DNA of 7,205 bases from Eubacteriaceae bacterium. Its GTDB lineage: Bacteria > Bacillota_A > Clostridia > Eubacteriales > Anaerofustaceae. The notes below the pieces were generated by a model. It did not search any database, was not told the origin of the DNA, and worked only from the letters and a program-made list of their open reading frames with translations. The DNA is taken from contig JAITGT010000056.1 of NCBI GenBank assembly GCA_031280495.1, positions 1 through 7,205 of the forward strand, given 5' to 3'. Positions 1 to 5,856 of the stretch are shown one piece after another. The translations under genes and the position numbers were made by a program. Every line of letters starts with the position of its first letter. Positions within the stretch are counted from its first letter, which is position 1.

Positions 1-459
1 TCTTACCTTTTGGCGGCAGCCGTAGCGGCGACTGGCCTTTTCTCTAAAGATCCCGCCCTGTCCGTTGTTGCGGGCGTTGCCACTGCAAAAGTCGGCCTTT
101 CCTTTGGGCAGGCGTTTACGCGCGCTGTTCTGTGCAACGCGCTTGTCGTCTTGGCGTGCTGGGTTCAGGCCGCCTCAAAGGACCTTATCGGCAAAATCCT
201 TTCTATGTGGTTTCCCGTTATGCTGTTTGTGCTGGCTGGCTTTGAGCATTCCATCGCAAACATGTTCTTTATACCGCTCGGCCAGTTCCTTGGAGCGGAA
301 ATTACGTTCGCTCAGACATGGCTGGGCAACATTCTTCCTGTAACGCTTGGCAACTTTGTCGGAGGCGCGGTGATCGTTCCGTGCGCATACTATGCCGCCT
401 ATTTGGCTGGCGCGAAGGCGGAAAAGGCACAATCCCCTGCCCAAAAGAAAAAGAAATAG
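1..459 (+). CDS. Formate/nitrite transporter (FNT) family channel, C-terminal half
   Basis: This is the 3' part of an integral membrane channel of the FocA/NirC/FdhC family, pentameric channels that pass formate, nitrite or hydrosulfide. The reading frame is open to the window edge (codons for S-Y-L precede the TTG at 10), so the gene begins upstream; about 152 residues are visible of a usual 260-285. Family hallmarks seen are a CNALVVLACW-like membrane helix, the GFEHSIANMFF segment carrying the conserved central pore histidine (window residue about 83), and an LGNILPVTLGNFVGGA segment leading into the last helix. The protein ends in a short Lys-rich cytoplasmic tail (QSPAQKKKK). Which anion it carries cannot be told from this part; formate would fit the folate/corrinoid genes downstream, but a promoter and a possible terminator lie between, so co-transcription is not shown. 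Family assignment is secure, substrate is not. Confidence 0.92.
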   Translation, partial: SYLLAAAVAATGLFSKDPALSVVAGVATAKVGLSFGQAFTRAVLCNALVVLACWVQAASKDLIGKILSMWFPVMLFVLAGFEHSIANMFFIPLGQFLGAEITFAQTWLGNILPVTLGNFVGGAVIVPCAYYAAYLAGAKAEKAQSPAQKKKK

Positions 460-511
460 GCAATTTGTCAAGTTTGCAGGTAAATGTCAATATTTTTTTG
501 CGAACACGGGC

Positions 512-544
512 ATGGAATGCATGTCAGAGACAGCCATTTTTTTT
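512..544 (+). terminator. Possible weak terminator after the FNT gene
   Basis: A short hairpin TGTC-AGA-GACA (522-532) lies inside a second ATGG/CCAT pairing (512-515 with 534-537), and a run of eight T's (537-544) follows at once. The internal loop is asymmetric and the stem is weak, so this is a tentative call. It is the only hairpin plus T-run seen between the FNT stop and the next promoter. The rest of 460-600 is AT-rich with T-runs but shows no gene. Confidence 0.3.
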
Positions 545-602
545 GCAATAAGCTGCATGTTATAAGATTTTTTATGTTTGCCAACTTTTGCGAATGTTTG
601 GC

Positions 603-631
603 TTGACTTTAACCGGGCTGTCCAATATAAT
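603..631 (+). promoter_or_regulatory. Sigma-A/sigma-70 type promoter for the methyltransferase/corrinoid operon
   Basis: TTGACT (603-608) and a perfect TATAAT (626-631) are separated by exactly 17 bp, one base short of full consensus. The expected transcription start is near 638, giving a leader of about 115 nt before the ATG at 754. Its strength, together with an operator-like palindrome over the -10 box, suggests a promoter that is normally repressed and strong when released. No other convincing promoter was seen between 460 and 753. Confidence 0.8.
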
Positions 632-640
632 CATATTGGA
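621..640. promoter_or_regulatory. Operator-like palindrome overlapping the -10 box
   Basis: TCCAATAT (621-628) and ATATTGGA (633-640) are perfect 8-bp inverted repeats separated by AATC. The site covers the whole -10 box (626-631) and reaches the expected transcription start, the usual position for a repressor that blocks RNA polymerase. Size and symmetry suit a dimeric helix-turn-helix protein. The TetR-type protein encoded at 2393-3040 is the obvious local candidate, but that pairing is inference. No second copy was noticed by eye elsewhere in the window. Confidence 0.65.
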
Positions 641-753
641 CTTGGGTTCAGTTTCAGGGCTGGCATCTATTCCATTGTCAGTATGTTCGCTTCAGCTGCG
701 GACTGCGGCAGAACGGGCAAACAAATTTTCATTACAATGGAGGAGCACTGACA

Positions 754-1557
754 ATGATCATTATCGGCGAAAAAATCAACGGCTCAATCCCTTCTATGGC
801 GAAGGCGATTGCCGAAAAAAACGGGGAGCACATTAAAAAGCTTGCGGTTGCACAGGCGGAAGCAGGGGCGAACTTTATTGACTGCTGCGCTTCCGTTGAC
901 AACGAAGTTGAGGTGGAGACGCTAAAATGGATGGTTAGCCTCATTCAGGAAGCCACATCCACGCCAATTGCGATCGACAGCCCAAATGCAGGCGCCCTCG
1001 CCGAACTCATTCCCTTCGTCAAAAAGCCGGGGCTAGTCAACTCCGTTTCTGGCGAGGGCAATAAAATTGACGTCATTTTCCCTGCTATAAAAGGCACCGA
1101 CTGGGAAGTTGTTGCCCTTCTTTGCGACGACAGCGGAATTTCCAAGACTGCGGAGCAGCGCCTGAAAGTGTTTGCAGACATAATGGCGCGCGCAAAAGAA
1201 TTTGGCATTGATCCATCCCGCATCCACATTGACCCGATGGTGGAAATGCTGTGCACGTCGGACGACGGCATTAACATGATTATCGATGTCATGAAGGAAA
1301 TCAAGCGCCAATTCCCGACCATCCACATCACCGGCGCCGCGAGCAACATCTCCTTCAACCTCCCGGTTCGAAAAATCGTCAACATGGCGTTTGTGGTCCT
1401 TTCCATGGCCGTCGGCCTGGACAGCGCCATTCTCGACCCGCTGAACCAGGACATGATGGGCATGATTTACGCCACAGAAGCCCTGCTCGGCTACGACGAG
1501 ATGTGCATTGAGTATATCACCGCCTACCGCCAAGGGATCTTCGGGCAAAAAAAATAG
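754..1557 (+). CDS. Methyltetrahydrofolate:corrinoid methyltransferase (AcsE/MtgA-like)
   Basis: This 267-residue protein belongs to the pterin-binding TIM-barrel family. It should move a methyl group between N5 of tetrahydrofolate and the cobalt of a corrinoid protein in the cytoplasm. Length and motifs match the Moorella enzyme MeTr (AcsE, about 262 aa): GEKING at 5-10, AIDSPN with Asp75, LVNSVSGEG with Asn96, HIDPMV with Asp160, and ASNISFNLP with Asn198. From memory these correspond to the pterin-contacting residues D75, N96, D160 and N199 of MeTr. The ATG at 754 has a strong GGAGGAG site (739-745). The corrinoid-protein gene follows after 57 nt, which favours methyl transfer over dihydropteroate synthase. 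Similar enzymes serve the Wood-Ljungdahl pathway (AcsE), glycine betaine demethylation (MtgA) and aryl-ether demethylation (MtvA/OdmD types); no acs gene or MttB-type partner is here, so direction and substrate are open. Confidence 0.9.
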   Translation: MIIIGEKINGSIPSMAKAIAEKNGEHIKKLAVAQAEAGANFIDCCASVDNEVEVETLKWMVSLIQEATSTPIAIDSPNAGALAELIPFVKKPGLVNSVSGEGNKIDVIFPAIKGTDWEVVALLCDDSGISKTAEQRLKVFADIMARAKEFGIDPSRIHIDPMVEMLCTSDDGINMIIDVMKEIKRQFPTIHITGAASNISFNLPVRKIVNMAFVVLSMAVGLDSAILDPLNQDMMGMIYATEALLGYDEMCIEYITAYRQGIFGQKK

Positions 1558-1568
1558 ATTAACGTAGG

Positions 1569-1591
1569 TATAATATTTTCTAAATATTATA
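1569..1591. repeat. AT-rich inverted repeat between the methyltransferase and corrinoid genes
   Basis: A perfect 10-bp inverted repeat, TATAATATTT (1569-1578) and AAATATTATA (1582-1591), surrounds the 3-nt centre TCT. It lies 11 nt after the upstream stop codon and 10 nt before the AGGAGG ribosome binding site. No T-run follows, so it is not a classical terminator. It could be an mRNA stem-loop that sets relative expression of the two genes or protects the distal message, or a DNA site for a regulator. The left arm contains TATAAT, but no -35 element is seen at the right distance. Confidence 0.6.
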
Positions 1592-1614
1592 TAAAGACAT
1601 TAGGAGGATAAAAA

Positions 1615-2235
1615 ATGTCAAAGATTGATGAACTCACCACTGCCGTTGTTTCCGGCAAATCCAAGCAAGTTGCGGCTATCGTAGAGGACGGGCTGAAAGA
1701 AAACTCCGCATTGGAGCTGCTTGACGCCATGATCGCTGCCATGGGCAAAGTCGGCGATCAGTTCTCGGCTGGCGAAATCTTCGTTCCTGAAATGCTCGTT
1801 TCCGCCCGCGCAATGCAGAAGGGCGTCGAAGTACTTAAGCCTTCCCTCGCAGAAGCAGGCAGGAAATCCCTTGGCAAGTGCATTATTGGCACCGTTCAGG
1901 GCGACCTTCATGACATCGGCAAGAACCTTGTTGCCATCATGATCGAGAGCGCTGGCTTCGACGTGATTGATCTTGGCGTTGACGTCACCACTGAGAAGTT
2001 TGTTGAGTGCATTGACGCCAACCCAGACGTGAACATAGTCGCGCTTTCTGGCCTTCTTACGACGACAATGCCGTCAATGGAAGCCACAGCAAAGGCTCTT
2101 AAGGCGAAGGGCGGAAGCTACAAGCTTCTTGTCGGCGGCGCTCCTATTACTCAGGAATTCGCCGCTCAAATCGGCGCAGACGCCTATGCTGTTGACGCTG
2201 GCGCAGCGGCAGTTACTGCAAAAGGCCTCGTATAG
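1615..2235 (+). CDS. Corrinoid (B12-binding) methyl-carrier protein, MtbC/MttC-like
   Basis: This 206-residue cytoplasmic protein should carry a methyl group on a bound corrinoid and pass it between a substrate methyltransferase and the folate enzyme. An N-terminal helical cap (about 1-85, including EIFVPEMLVSARAM at 54-67) precedes the Rossmann-like B12 domain. The cobalt-ligand motif DLHDIG is at 97-102 with His99 as predicted lower axial ligand; SGL at 145-147 and VGGAP at 173-177 complete the usual base-off/His-on signature. Length agrees with MttC, MtbC and MtaC types (about 205-220 aa). The ATG is set by AGGAGG at 1602-1607. It follows the pterin methyltransferase in one probable transcription unit and is closed by a strong terminator. 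The methyl donor cannot be told from this protein, because no substrate methyltransferase accompanies it. Confidence 0.93.
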   Translation: MSKIDELTTAVVSGKSKQVAAIVEDGLKENSALELLDAMIAAMGKVGDQFSAGEIFVPEMLVSARAMQKGVEVLKPSLAEAGRKSLGKCIIGTVQGDLHDIGKNLVAIMIESAGFDVIDLGVDVTTEKFVECIDANPDVNIVALSGLLTTTMPSMEATAKALKAKGGSYKLLVGGAPITQEFAAQIGADAYAVDAGAAAVTAKGLV

Positions 2236-2246
2236 CCTATTTCCGC

Positions 2247-2279
2247 AAAAGAGGGCAGTGGCACTGCCCTCTTTTTTTT
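2247..2279 (+). terminator. Strong intrinsic terminator of the methyltransferase/corrinoid operon
   Basis: A 13-bp perfect stem (2247-2259 paired with 2263-2275, core GAGGGCAGT/ACTGCCCTC) with a GGC loop is followed by T's to 2279. The A-run on the left arm matches the T-run on the right, so it could also act on the other strand, although no minus-strand gene ends here. It lies 11 nt after the corrinoid-protein stop and separates this operon from the downstream regulator. Confidence 0.93.
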
Positions 2280-2334
2280 GCGCAAAATTCGCCGCCGCGC
2301 ATCCTCCGCTTCCAGTCCAGAGCTCCCGCTGATT

Positions 2335-2366
2335 TTGCTTTTGGCTGCACTATTGCTATAATATAG
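2335..2366 (+). promoter_or_regulatory. Probable promoter of the TetR-type gene, with a small palindrome on its -10 box
   Basis: A perfect TATAAT (2357-2362) has TTGCTT (2335-2340) upstream at 16-bp spacing. The expected start is near 2369, about 24 nt before the ATG. CTATA-A-TATAG (2356-2366) is an 11-bp palindrome over the -10 box and could be an autoregulatory half-core, but such short AT palindromes arise easily around TATAAT. It does not clearly match the larger palindrome at 621-640. Confidence 0.55.
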
Positions 2367-2392
2367 TTGAGAAAAAGCGGAAAGAACAGGCT

Positions 2393-3040
2393 ATGGCAAA
2401 ATACAAAAGCGGAATTCAGACAAAACACCACATTTACGAAGCAGCGGAACTGCTTTTCTACGAAAAAGGCTACCAAACAACCAGCATCGCTGACATTAAT
2501 GAGCTGAGCCAGACAAACAAGAGCTCCTTTTACCACCACTATGAAAGCAAGCTTCAGATCGGCACGGAAATATACGGCAACTTTTCGCGCAACAACACGA
2601 CGACGGCCACACTGTTTGCAAGCTCCATCGACAATATCACGGGAGTGTGCATGGACTTAAAGACCTTCTGGTACCTTTTTTACGCGGACGAGAAAATCCG
2701 CCGCTTTTCCATCGACCTTGCAGCGGACAATGTCCTTAAAATAGCGGACAAGTCCTACATCTTTGACGTGTGTTTTGACCTGTCCGAAAAAGGCTATTCC
2801 GAATATGAAAAAAACATCATAAAGATGGCGTCCGTTGGCCTGACCAAACAGTTCAACCTTGACGCTTATACAGTCAGCGACAACTTTGACGACGTCAGCG
2901 ACTACTTTTTTCGCTTCCTGCTCCGCCTATTCGATATAGAGCGCCATGCAATCGAAAAAATACTGGAGTACACAAAATCCCTGCTGCAGCTTTGCGTCAT
3001 CGCAAACGAAGGCTTTGTCGTAAAAAGCAGGCTAAAATAA
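2393..3040 (+). CDS. TetR/AcrR-type transcriptional regulator
   Basis: This 215-residue protein has the TetR N-terminal DNA-binding domain (about residues 8-55): a first helix IYEAAELLFYEKGYQTTS, then the helix-turn-helix SIADINELSQTNKSSFYHHY (31-50), with the characteristic SFYHHYESK recognition-helix end. Residues from about 60 on are helical with no recognised ligand motif, as usual for these dimeric repressors. The ATG at 2393 is preceded by a modest GGAAAG (2379-2384). It has its own promoter after the terminator of the methyltransferase/corrinoid operon and lies in the same orientation, so it is a reasonable candidate to control that operon via the palindrome at 621-640, and perhaps itself. 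The inducer is unknown. Class assignment is firm; target is inference. Confidence 0.9.
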   Translation: MAKYKSGIQTKHHIYEAAELLFYEKGYQTTSIADINELSQTNKSSFYHHYESKLQIGTEIYGNFSRNNTTTATLFASSIDNITGVCMDLKTFWYLFYADEKIRRFSIDLAADNVLKIADKSYIFDVCFDLSEKGYSEYEKNIIKMASVGLTKQFNLDAYTVSDNFDDVSDYFFRFLLRLFDIERHAIEKILEYTKSLLQLCVIANEGFVVKSRLK

Positions 3041-3046
3041 GAATTC

Positions 3047-3187
3047 GGCCCCTCCTGCAAAAGAAGCCGCGCACGCAGGGCCACAGGGCAGCGCAAAATG
3101 CGCCAGGCGCGTTCCATTCGCTTATGGAAAGCATGCGCGGCGCAAACTCCGAAGGGAGCGCTTAAGGCGCGCTCTTTGCTTTTTTTC
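3047..3187 (+). other. GC-rich structured stretch downstream of the TetR gene, possible structured RNA or long 3' UTR
   Basis: Several nested complementarities can be read by eye. GGCC 3047-3050 pairs with 3079-3082 and CTGC 3055-3058 with GCAG 3075-3078. A composite hairpin has GCGCC 3100-3104 with GGCGC 3139-3143, GCGC 3107-3110 with 3135-3138, and TTCCAT 3112-3117 with ATGGAA 3124-3129 around a TCGCTT loop. In addition, GCCGCGC 3066-3072 is the exact complement of GCGCGGC 3135-3141, so alternative folds are possible. CTCC-GAAG-GGAG (3147-3158) competes with the left arm of the following terminator. No known RNA family was recognised and no coding frame is convincing. GC-rich sequence produces such pairings by chance, so confidence is low. 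Confidence 0.3.
3153..3187 (+). terminator. Intrinsic terminator after the TetR gene
   Basis: GAGCGC (3156-3161) pairs with GCGCTC (3169-3174) around a TTAAGGC loop, with G-T and A-T pairs extending the base. TTT (3175-3177) and, after GC, a run of seven T's (3180-3186) follow. It lies 112 nt past the regulator stop and upstream of the rplI promoter, so it insulates the housekeeping cluster. Confidence 0.75.
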
Positions 3188-3249
3188 TTCAAGGCGCCGG
3201 GGCTCCGTACCTATTGGGCGGTGCAATGGGCCGATATTTCGCCCATGCG

Positions 3250-3277
3250 CGCAAATTATTGCGATATGGTGTATAAT
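3250..3277 (+). promoter_or_regulatory. Probable rplI operon promoter with a palindrome in place of a -35 box
   Basis: A perfect TATAAT lies at 3272-3277, putting the start near 3284 and leaving a leader of about 25 nt before rplI. No TTGACA-like hexamer is found at the usual distance. That position holds a perfect 5-bp inverted repeat, CGCAA-ATTA-TTGCG (3250-3263). A second inverted repeat, ATGGGC (3226-3231) with GCCCAT (3241-3246), lies just upstream. The -10 box is convincing; a regulatory role for the repeats is inference. Confidence 0.5.
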
Positions 3278-3294
3278 AAGAATCCATGAAAACG

Positions 3295-3300
3295 AGGAGG
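3295..3300 (+). promoter_or_regulatory. Ribosome binding site fixing the TTG start of rplI
   Basis: AGGAGG ends 8 nt before the TTG at 3309. Translation from there gives MKVILTQDVESLG, the invariant L9 N-terminus, so TTG is the true start; an ATG at 3286 precedes this site and is out of frame. Confidence 0.9.
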
Positions 3301-3308
3301 CGACAAAT

Positions 3309-3752
3309 TTGAAGGTAATACTCACGCAAGACGTCGAGTCGCTCGGCAAGGCAAGGGACATCGTTGAGGTTAAGCCCGGCTTCGCAAACAACTATCTGGT
3401 CAAGAAGGGCCTGGCGCTTCAGGCGAGCAGCAAGAACATGGAAAAGCTGAACGAAGATCTTGTCCGCATTGCCGCTGAAAACAAGAAGCTGAAGGACGCA
3501 GCGCTTGACACCCATGCAAAGCTGCACGAAAAGACGGTTAAAATTTCGCAGTCCGCAGGCCCAGACGGCAAGCTGTACGGGGCCGTGACGCCAAAAGACG
3601 TAGCGGAGGCAATCAAAGGCCAGCTTGAGGTCGAGCTGGACAGGCGCAAAATTGCCATGGAGCCAATTAAGCAGGCGGGAACCTACACAGTCGCAGTAAA
3701 GCTCCATGCGGATGTCGAAGCAGAGATATACATTATTATAGCGAACAAATAA
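3309..3752 (+). CDS. rplI: 50S ribosomal protein L9
   Basis: L9 is a large-subunit protein that binds 23S rRNA near the base of the L1 stalk and helps maintain reading frame. The 147 residues match the usual length of about 148. Visible are the N-terminal rRNA-binding domain (1-50, with GKARDIVEVKPGFANNYLVKKGLA at about 13-36), the long charged connecting helix (about 41-75), and the C-terminal domain with the conserved GKLYGAVTPKDVAEAI (87-102). The start is TTG, set by AGGAGG at 3295-3300. rplI stands apart from rpsF, ssb and rpsR, with which it often clusters. It has its own probable promoter and is followed after one nucleotide by dnaB, as commonly seen in Gram-positive bacteria. Confidence 0.97.
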   Translation: MKVILTQDVESLGKARDIVEVKPGFANNYLVKKGLALQASSKNMEKLNEDLVRIAAENKKLKDAALDTHAKLHEKTVKISQSAGPDGKLYGAVTPKDVAEAIKGQLEVELDRRKIAMEPIKQAGTYTVAVKLHADVEAEIYIIIANK

Positions 3753-3753
3753 A

Positions 3754-5100
3754 ATGGCTGAAGGGGCAAAGCTTAAAGTCCCCCCATACAGCGACGAAGC
3801 GGAGCGAAGCGTGCTTGGCTGCATGCTGCTAGACCGCGACAGCGTCTCAAGCGCGCTTCAGGCATTGAGGGAGGACGATTTTTACGTTGAGCAAAACCGC
3901 ATCGTTTTCCGCGCAATTCAGGATCTAAACGCGAGCGGCTTTGCCATTGACACCGTAACGGCCTATGACCGCGTGGCGAGCTCCGGAAATGGCGAAAAGG
4001 TGACGGCCGCCTATATGGCAGGCTTGGCCGAGGCGGTGGTGTTCACAAGCCATATTGAAGAATACTGCCGCATGGTTTACGAGAAATCAATGCTGCGCAG
4101 CATCATAGCGGGCTTTAACGGATTAGTGTCGGACTGCTATGCAGAGGAGAAGCCGCTGTCTGAAATTGTTGACAAAGCAGAGCGGTTTATCTATGGCGTG
4201 TCCATGGCTGAGCGGCACAAAGAGCTTGTCTCGCTGCCGGAGGCAATAACGCCTGCCATCATTAAGCTCGGTGAGCGCTACGAGCTCAGCCAGTCGATGA
4301 CCGGCGTTCCCACTGGCTTTACGGCCATCGACGCCCTCACCGACGGGCTCCAGCCGTCTGACCTCATTATCCTGGCCGCCCGCCCTTCGATGGGCAAAAC
4401 AGCCCTGGGCCTTAACTTTGCCCAAAATGCGGCTTTCCGCTACACAAAGACCGTGGCGTTTTTTAGCCTTGAGATGAGCGTGGAGCAGCTTATCTTGCGC
4501 ATAATCTCCAGCGAGACAGAGATTGACAGCTCGGTTTTGAGGGTAGGGGGGCAAACAAATGCGGAGTGGACTAGAATCACCCACCTGAACGCTGACGTAA
4601 AGGAAAAGCATTATGAGCTCTACATAGACGACACGTCTTCCATCAGCGCTGGCGAAATCCGCTCAAAGCTGCGCAAGCTAAAGAGCCGAAAAGGGCTGGA
4701 TCTCGTTGTGATTGACTACCTGCAGCTGATGGGCTCCGCGCAGCGCGCGGAAAACCGCAACCAAGAAATTTCCTCTATTTCCCGCGATCTCAAAGCCCTC
4801 GCCAAGGAGCTGCACGTGCCGGTTGTCGCGCTCTCGCAGCTGTCCCGCAGCCCGGAAGGCAGAAAAGACCGGCGCCCCATACTTTCTGACCTGAGGGAGT
4901 CCGGCGCTATTGAGCAGGACGCAGATATTGTCATGATGCTTTACCGCGACAACTACTATGACCGGGAAGCGGACAGCAACGAAACTGAGGTGATCTTTGC
5001 AAAGCACCGAAACGGCGAAGTGGGCACAGTCAAGCTTCTGTTTTCTGGCAAGCACACAAAATTCAAGGATCTAGAGTACGCATACGGGCTTGAGAGCTGA
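3754..5100 (+). CDS. dnaB: Replicative DNA helicase DnaB
   Basis: DnaB (called DnaC in Bacillus) is the ring-shaped hexameric helicase that unwinds the chromosomal fork and contacts primase. The 448 residues cover the whole family: N-terminal primase-interacting domain (about 1-115, PPYSDEAERSVLGCMLLD near the start), a linker, and a RecA-like motor domain from about 180. Motifs seen are Walker A ARPSMGKT (209-216, Lys215), SLEMS with probable catalytic Glu240, Walker B VVIDYLQLM (Asp321), SDLRESGAIEQDAD (from about 378) and AKHRNG with the likely arginine finger Arg419. No intein or frameshift interrupts it. The ATG begins one nucleotide after the rplI stop, and no Shine-Dalgarno-like stretch precedes it, so translation probably depends on ribosomes finishing rplI. 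rlmB starts 9 nt downstream. Confidence 0.98.
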   Translation: MAEGAKLKVPPYSDEAERSVLGCMLLDRDSVSSALQALREDDFYVEQNRIVFRAIQDLNASGFAIDTVTAYDRVASSGNGEKVTAAYMAGLAEAVVFTSHIEEYCRMVYEKSMLRSIIAGFNGLVSDCYAEEKPLSEIVDKAERFIYGVSMAERHKELVSLPEAITPAIIKLGERYELSQSMTGVPTGFTAIDALTDGLQPSDLIILAARPSMGKTALGLNFAQNAAFRYTKTVAFFSLEMSVEQLILRIISSETEIDSSVLRVGGQTNAEWTRITHLNADVKEKHYELYIDDTSSISAGEIRSKLRKLKSRKGLDLVVIDYLQLMGSAQRAENRNQEISSISRDLKALAKELHVPVVALSQLSRSPEGRKDRRPILSDLRESGAIEQDADIVMMLYRDNYYDREADSNETEVIFAKHRNGEVGTVKLLFSGKHTKFKDLEYAYGLES

Positions 5101-5109
5101 GGTGGCCAT

Positions 5110-5856
5110 TTGAGCGAATCTGAATTTGAAAGAATCATTGGGCGCAACCCCATCCGCGAGGCGCTAAGCAGCGGCCGCACCATTAATCGCATACTGATCG
5201 CCAAGGGCGCAACGGACGGCGCCCTCCAGTCCATAGCCTACAGCGCCCGAGACAAAGGCGTCGAGGTCCATTACACGGACCGCCGCAAGCTGGACGCGCT
5301 GACTGGCGGGGCAAGCCACCAAGGAGTCCTTGCGTACTGCTCGCCCGTGCGCTATGTCGAGCCCGAAGACATCCTGGCTATAGCCGCCGCGCGCTCTGAG
5401 AAGCCTTTTATTGTGCTGCTGGACTCAATCACCGATCCCTACAACGTTGGGGCGATCATTCGATCTGCCTATTGCGCGGGCTGCCATGGGGTCATTGTCG
5501 CAAAGAGGCGCGCGCCGGCAATCAGCGACGTGGTGGAAAAGGCGTCGGCGGGCAGCGTTGAGCACATTGCAGTCGCCCAGGCGCCAAACCTTGCCCAGAC
5601 ATTGGAGATGCTTAAAAAGAGAGGCGTGTTTGCCGTAGCGGCAGACAAGGGCGGAGAGATCTATTCCGGCATCGACTATGACATGCCTCTCGTGGTGGTG
5701 ATAGGCAGCGAGGGCTCTGGCGTCGGCAGGCTTGTGAAGAGCAAGTGCGACTTTGTTGCCTCTATCCCCATGATGGGCGCGCTCGATTCCCTGAACTGCT
5801 CTGTCGCGGCGGGCATTGTGCTGTTTGAGGCGGCAAAGTCGAGGCGGAAGGCGTGA
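5110..5856 (+). CDS. rlmB: TrmH/SpoU-family 23S rRNA 2'-O-ribose methyltransferase (RlmB-like)
   Basis: This 248-residue enzyme should transfer methyl from S-adenosylmethionine to a ribose 2'-OH, in RlmB the conserved guanosine 2251 (E. coli numbering) of 23S rRNA. An N-terminal substrate-binding domain opens with IIGRNPIREAL, typical of RlmB, and continues to about residue 80. The SPOUT trefoil-knot domain carries all three motifs: DPYNVGAIIRSA (Asn112, Arg118), VIGSEGSG (Glu201) and IPMMGALDSLNCSVAAG (219-235, with S-L-N at 227-229). The TTG start has GAGGTGG (5099-5105), which overlaps the dnaB stop codon. The gene overlaps the next one by GTGA. It appears to be part of the rplI-dnaB unit, linking ribosome maturation with replication genes. 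A tRNA-modifying paralog remains possible. Confidence 0.9.
   Translation: MSESEFERIIGRNPIREALSSGRTINRILIAKGATDGALQSIAYSARDKGVEVHYTDRRKLDALTGGASHQGVLAYCSPVRYVEPEDILAIAAARSEKPFIVLLDSITDPYNVGAIIRSAYCAGCHGVIVAKRRAPAISDVVEKASAGSVEHIAVAQAPNLAQTLEMLKKRGVFAVAADKGGEIYSGIDYDMPLVVVIGSEGSGVGRLVKSKCDFVASIPMMGALDSLNCSVAAGIVLFEAAKSRRKA

Noticed and set aside
10..459. TTG at 10 as the start of the FNT gene
   Set aside because: The frame is open upstream to the window edge and only the C-terminal half of the family is present, so this is an internal codon.
638..753. Cobalamin riboswitch in the leader of the methyltransferase operon
   Set aside because: The leader is about 115 nt, shorter than a usual B12 riboswitch, and no B12-box-like sequence was recognised; only minor stems such as CTGC/GCAG near 695-711 are seen.
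588..836. Possible 82-residue gene at 588-836 on the plus strand
   Set aside because: It runs through the promoter and overlaps the methyltransferase start in another frame, with no ribosome binding site or family resemblance.
754..1557. Dihydropteroate synthase (FolP) as the identity of the pterin-binding protein
   Set aside because: The GEKING opening, the MeTr-like D75/N96/D160/N198 set and the adjacent corrinoid-protein gene favour a folate:corrinoid methyltransferase.
2272..2287. Shared T8-GCGC string after two terminators (2272-2283 and 6165-6176), and the palindrome TTTTGCGCAAAA at 2276-2287
   Set aside because: T-runs are expected after terminators and GCGC is frequent here; two copies are not enough to claim a repeat element.
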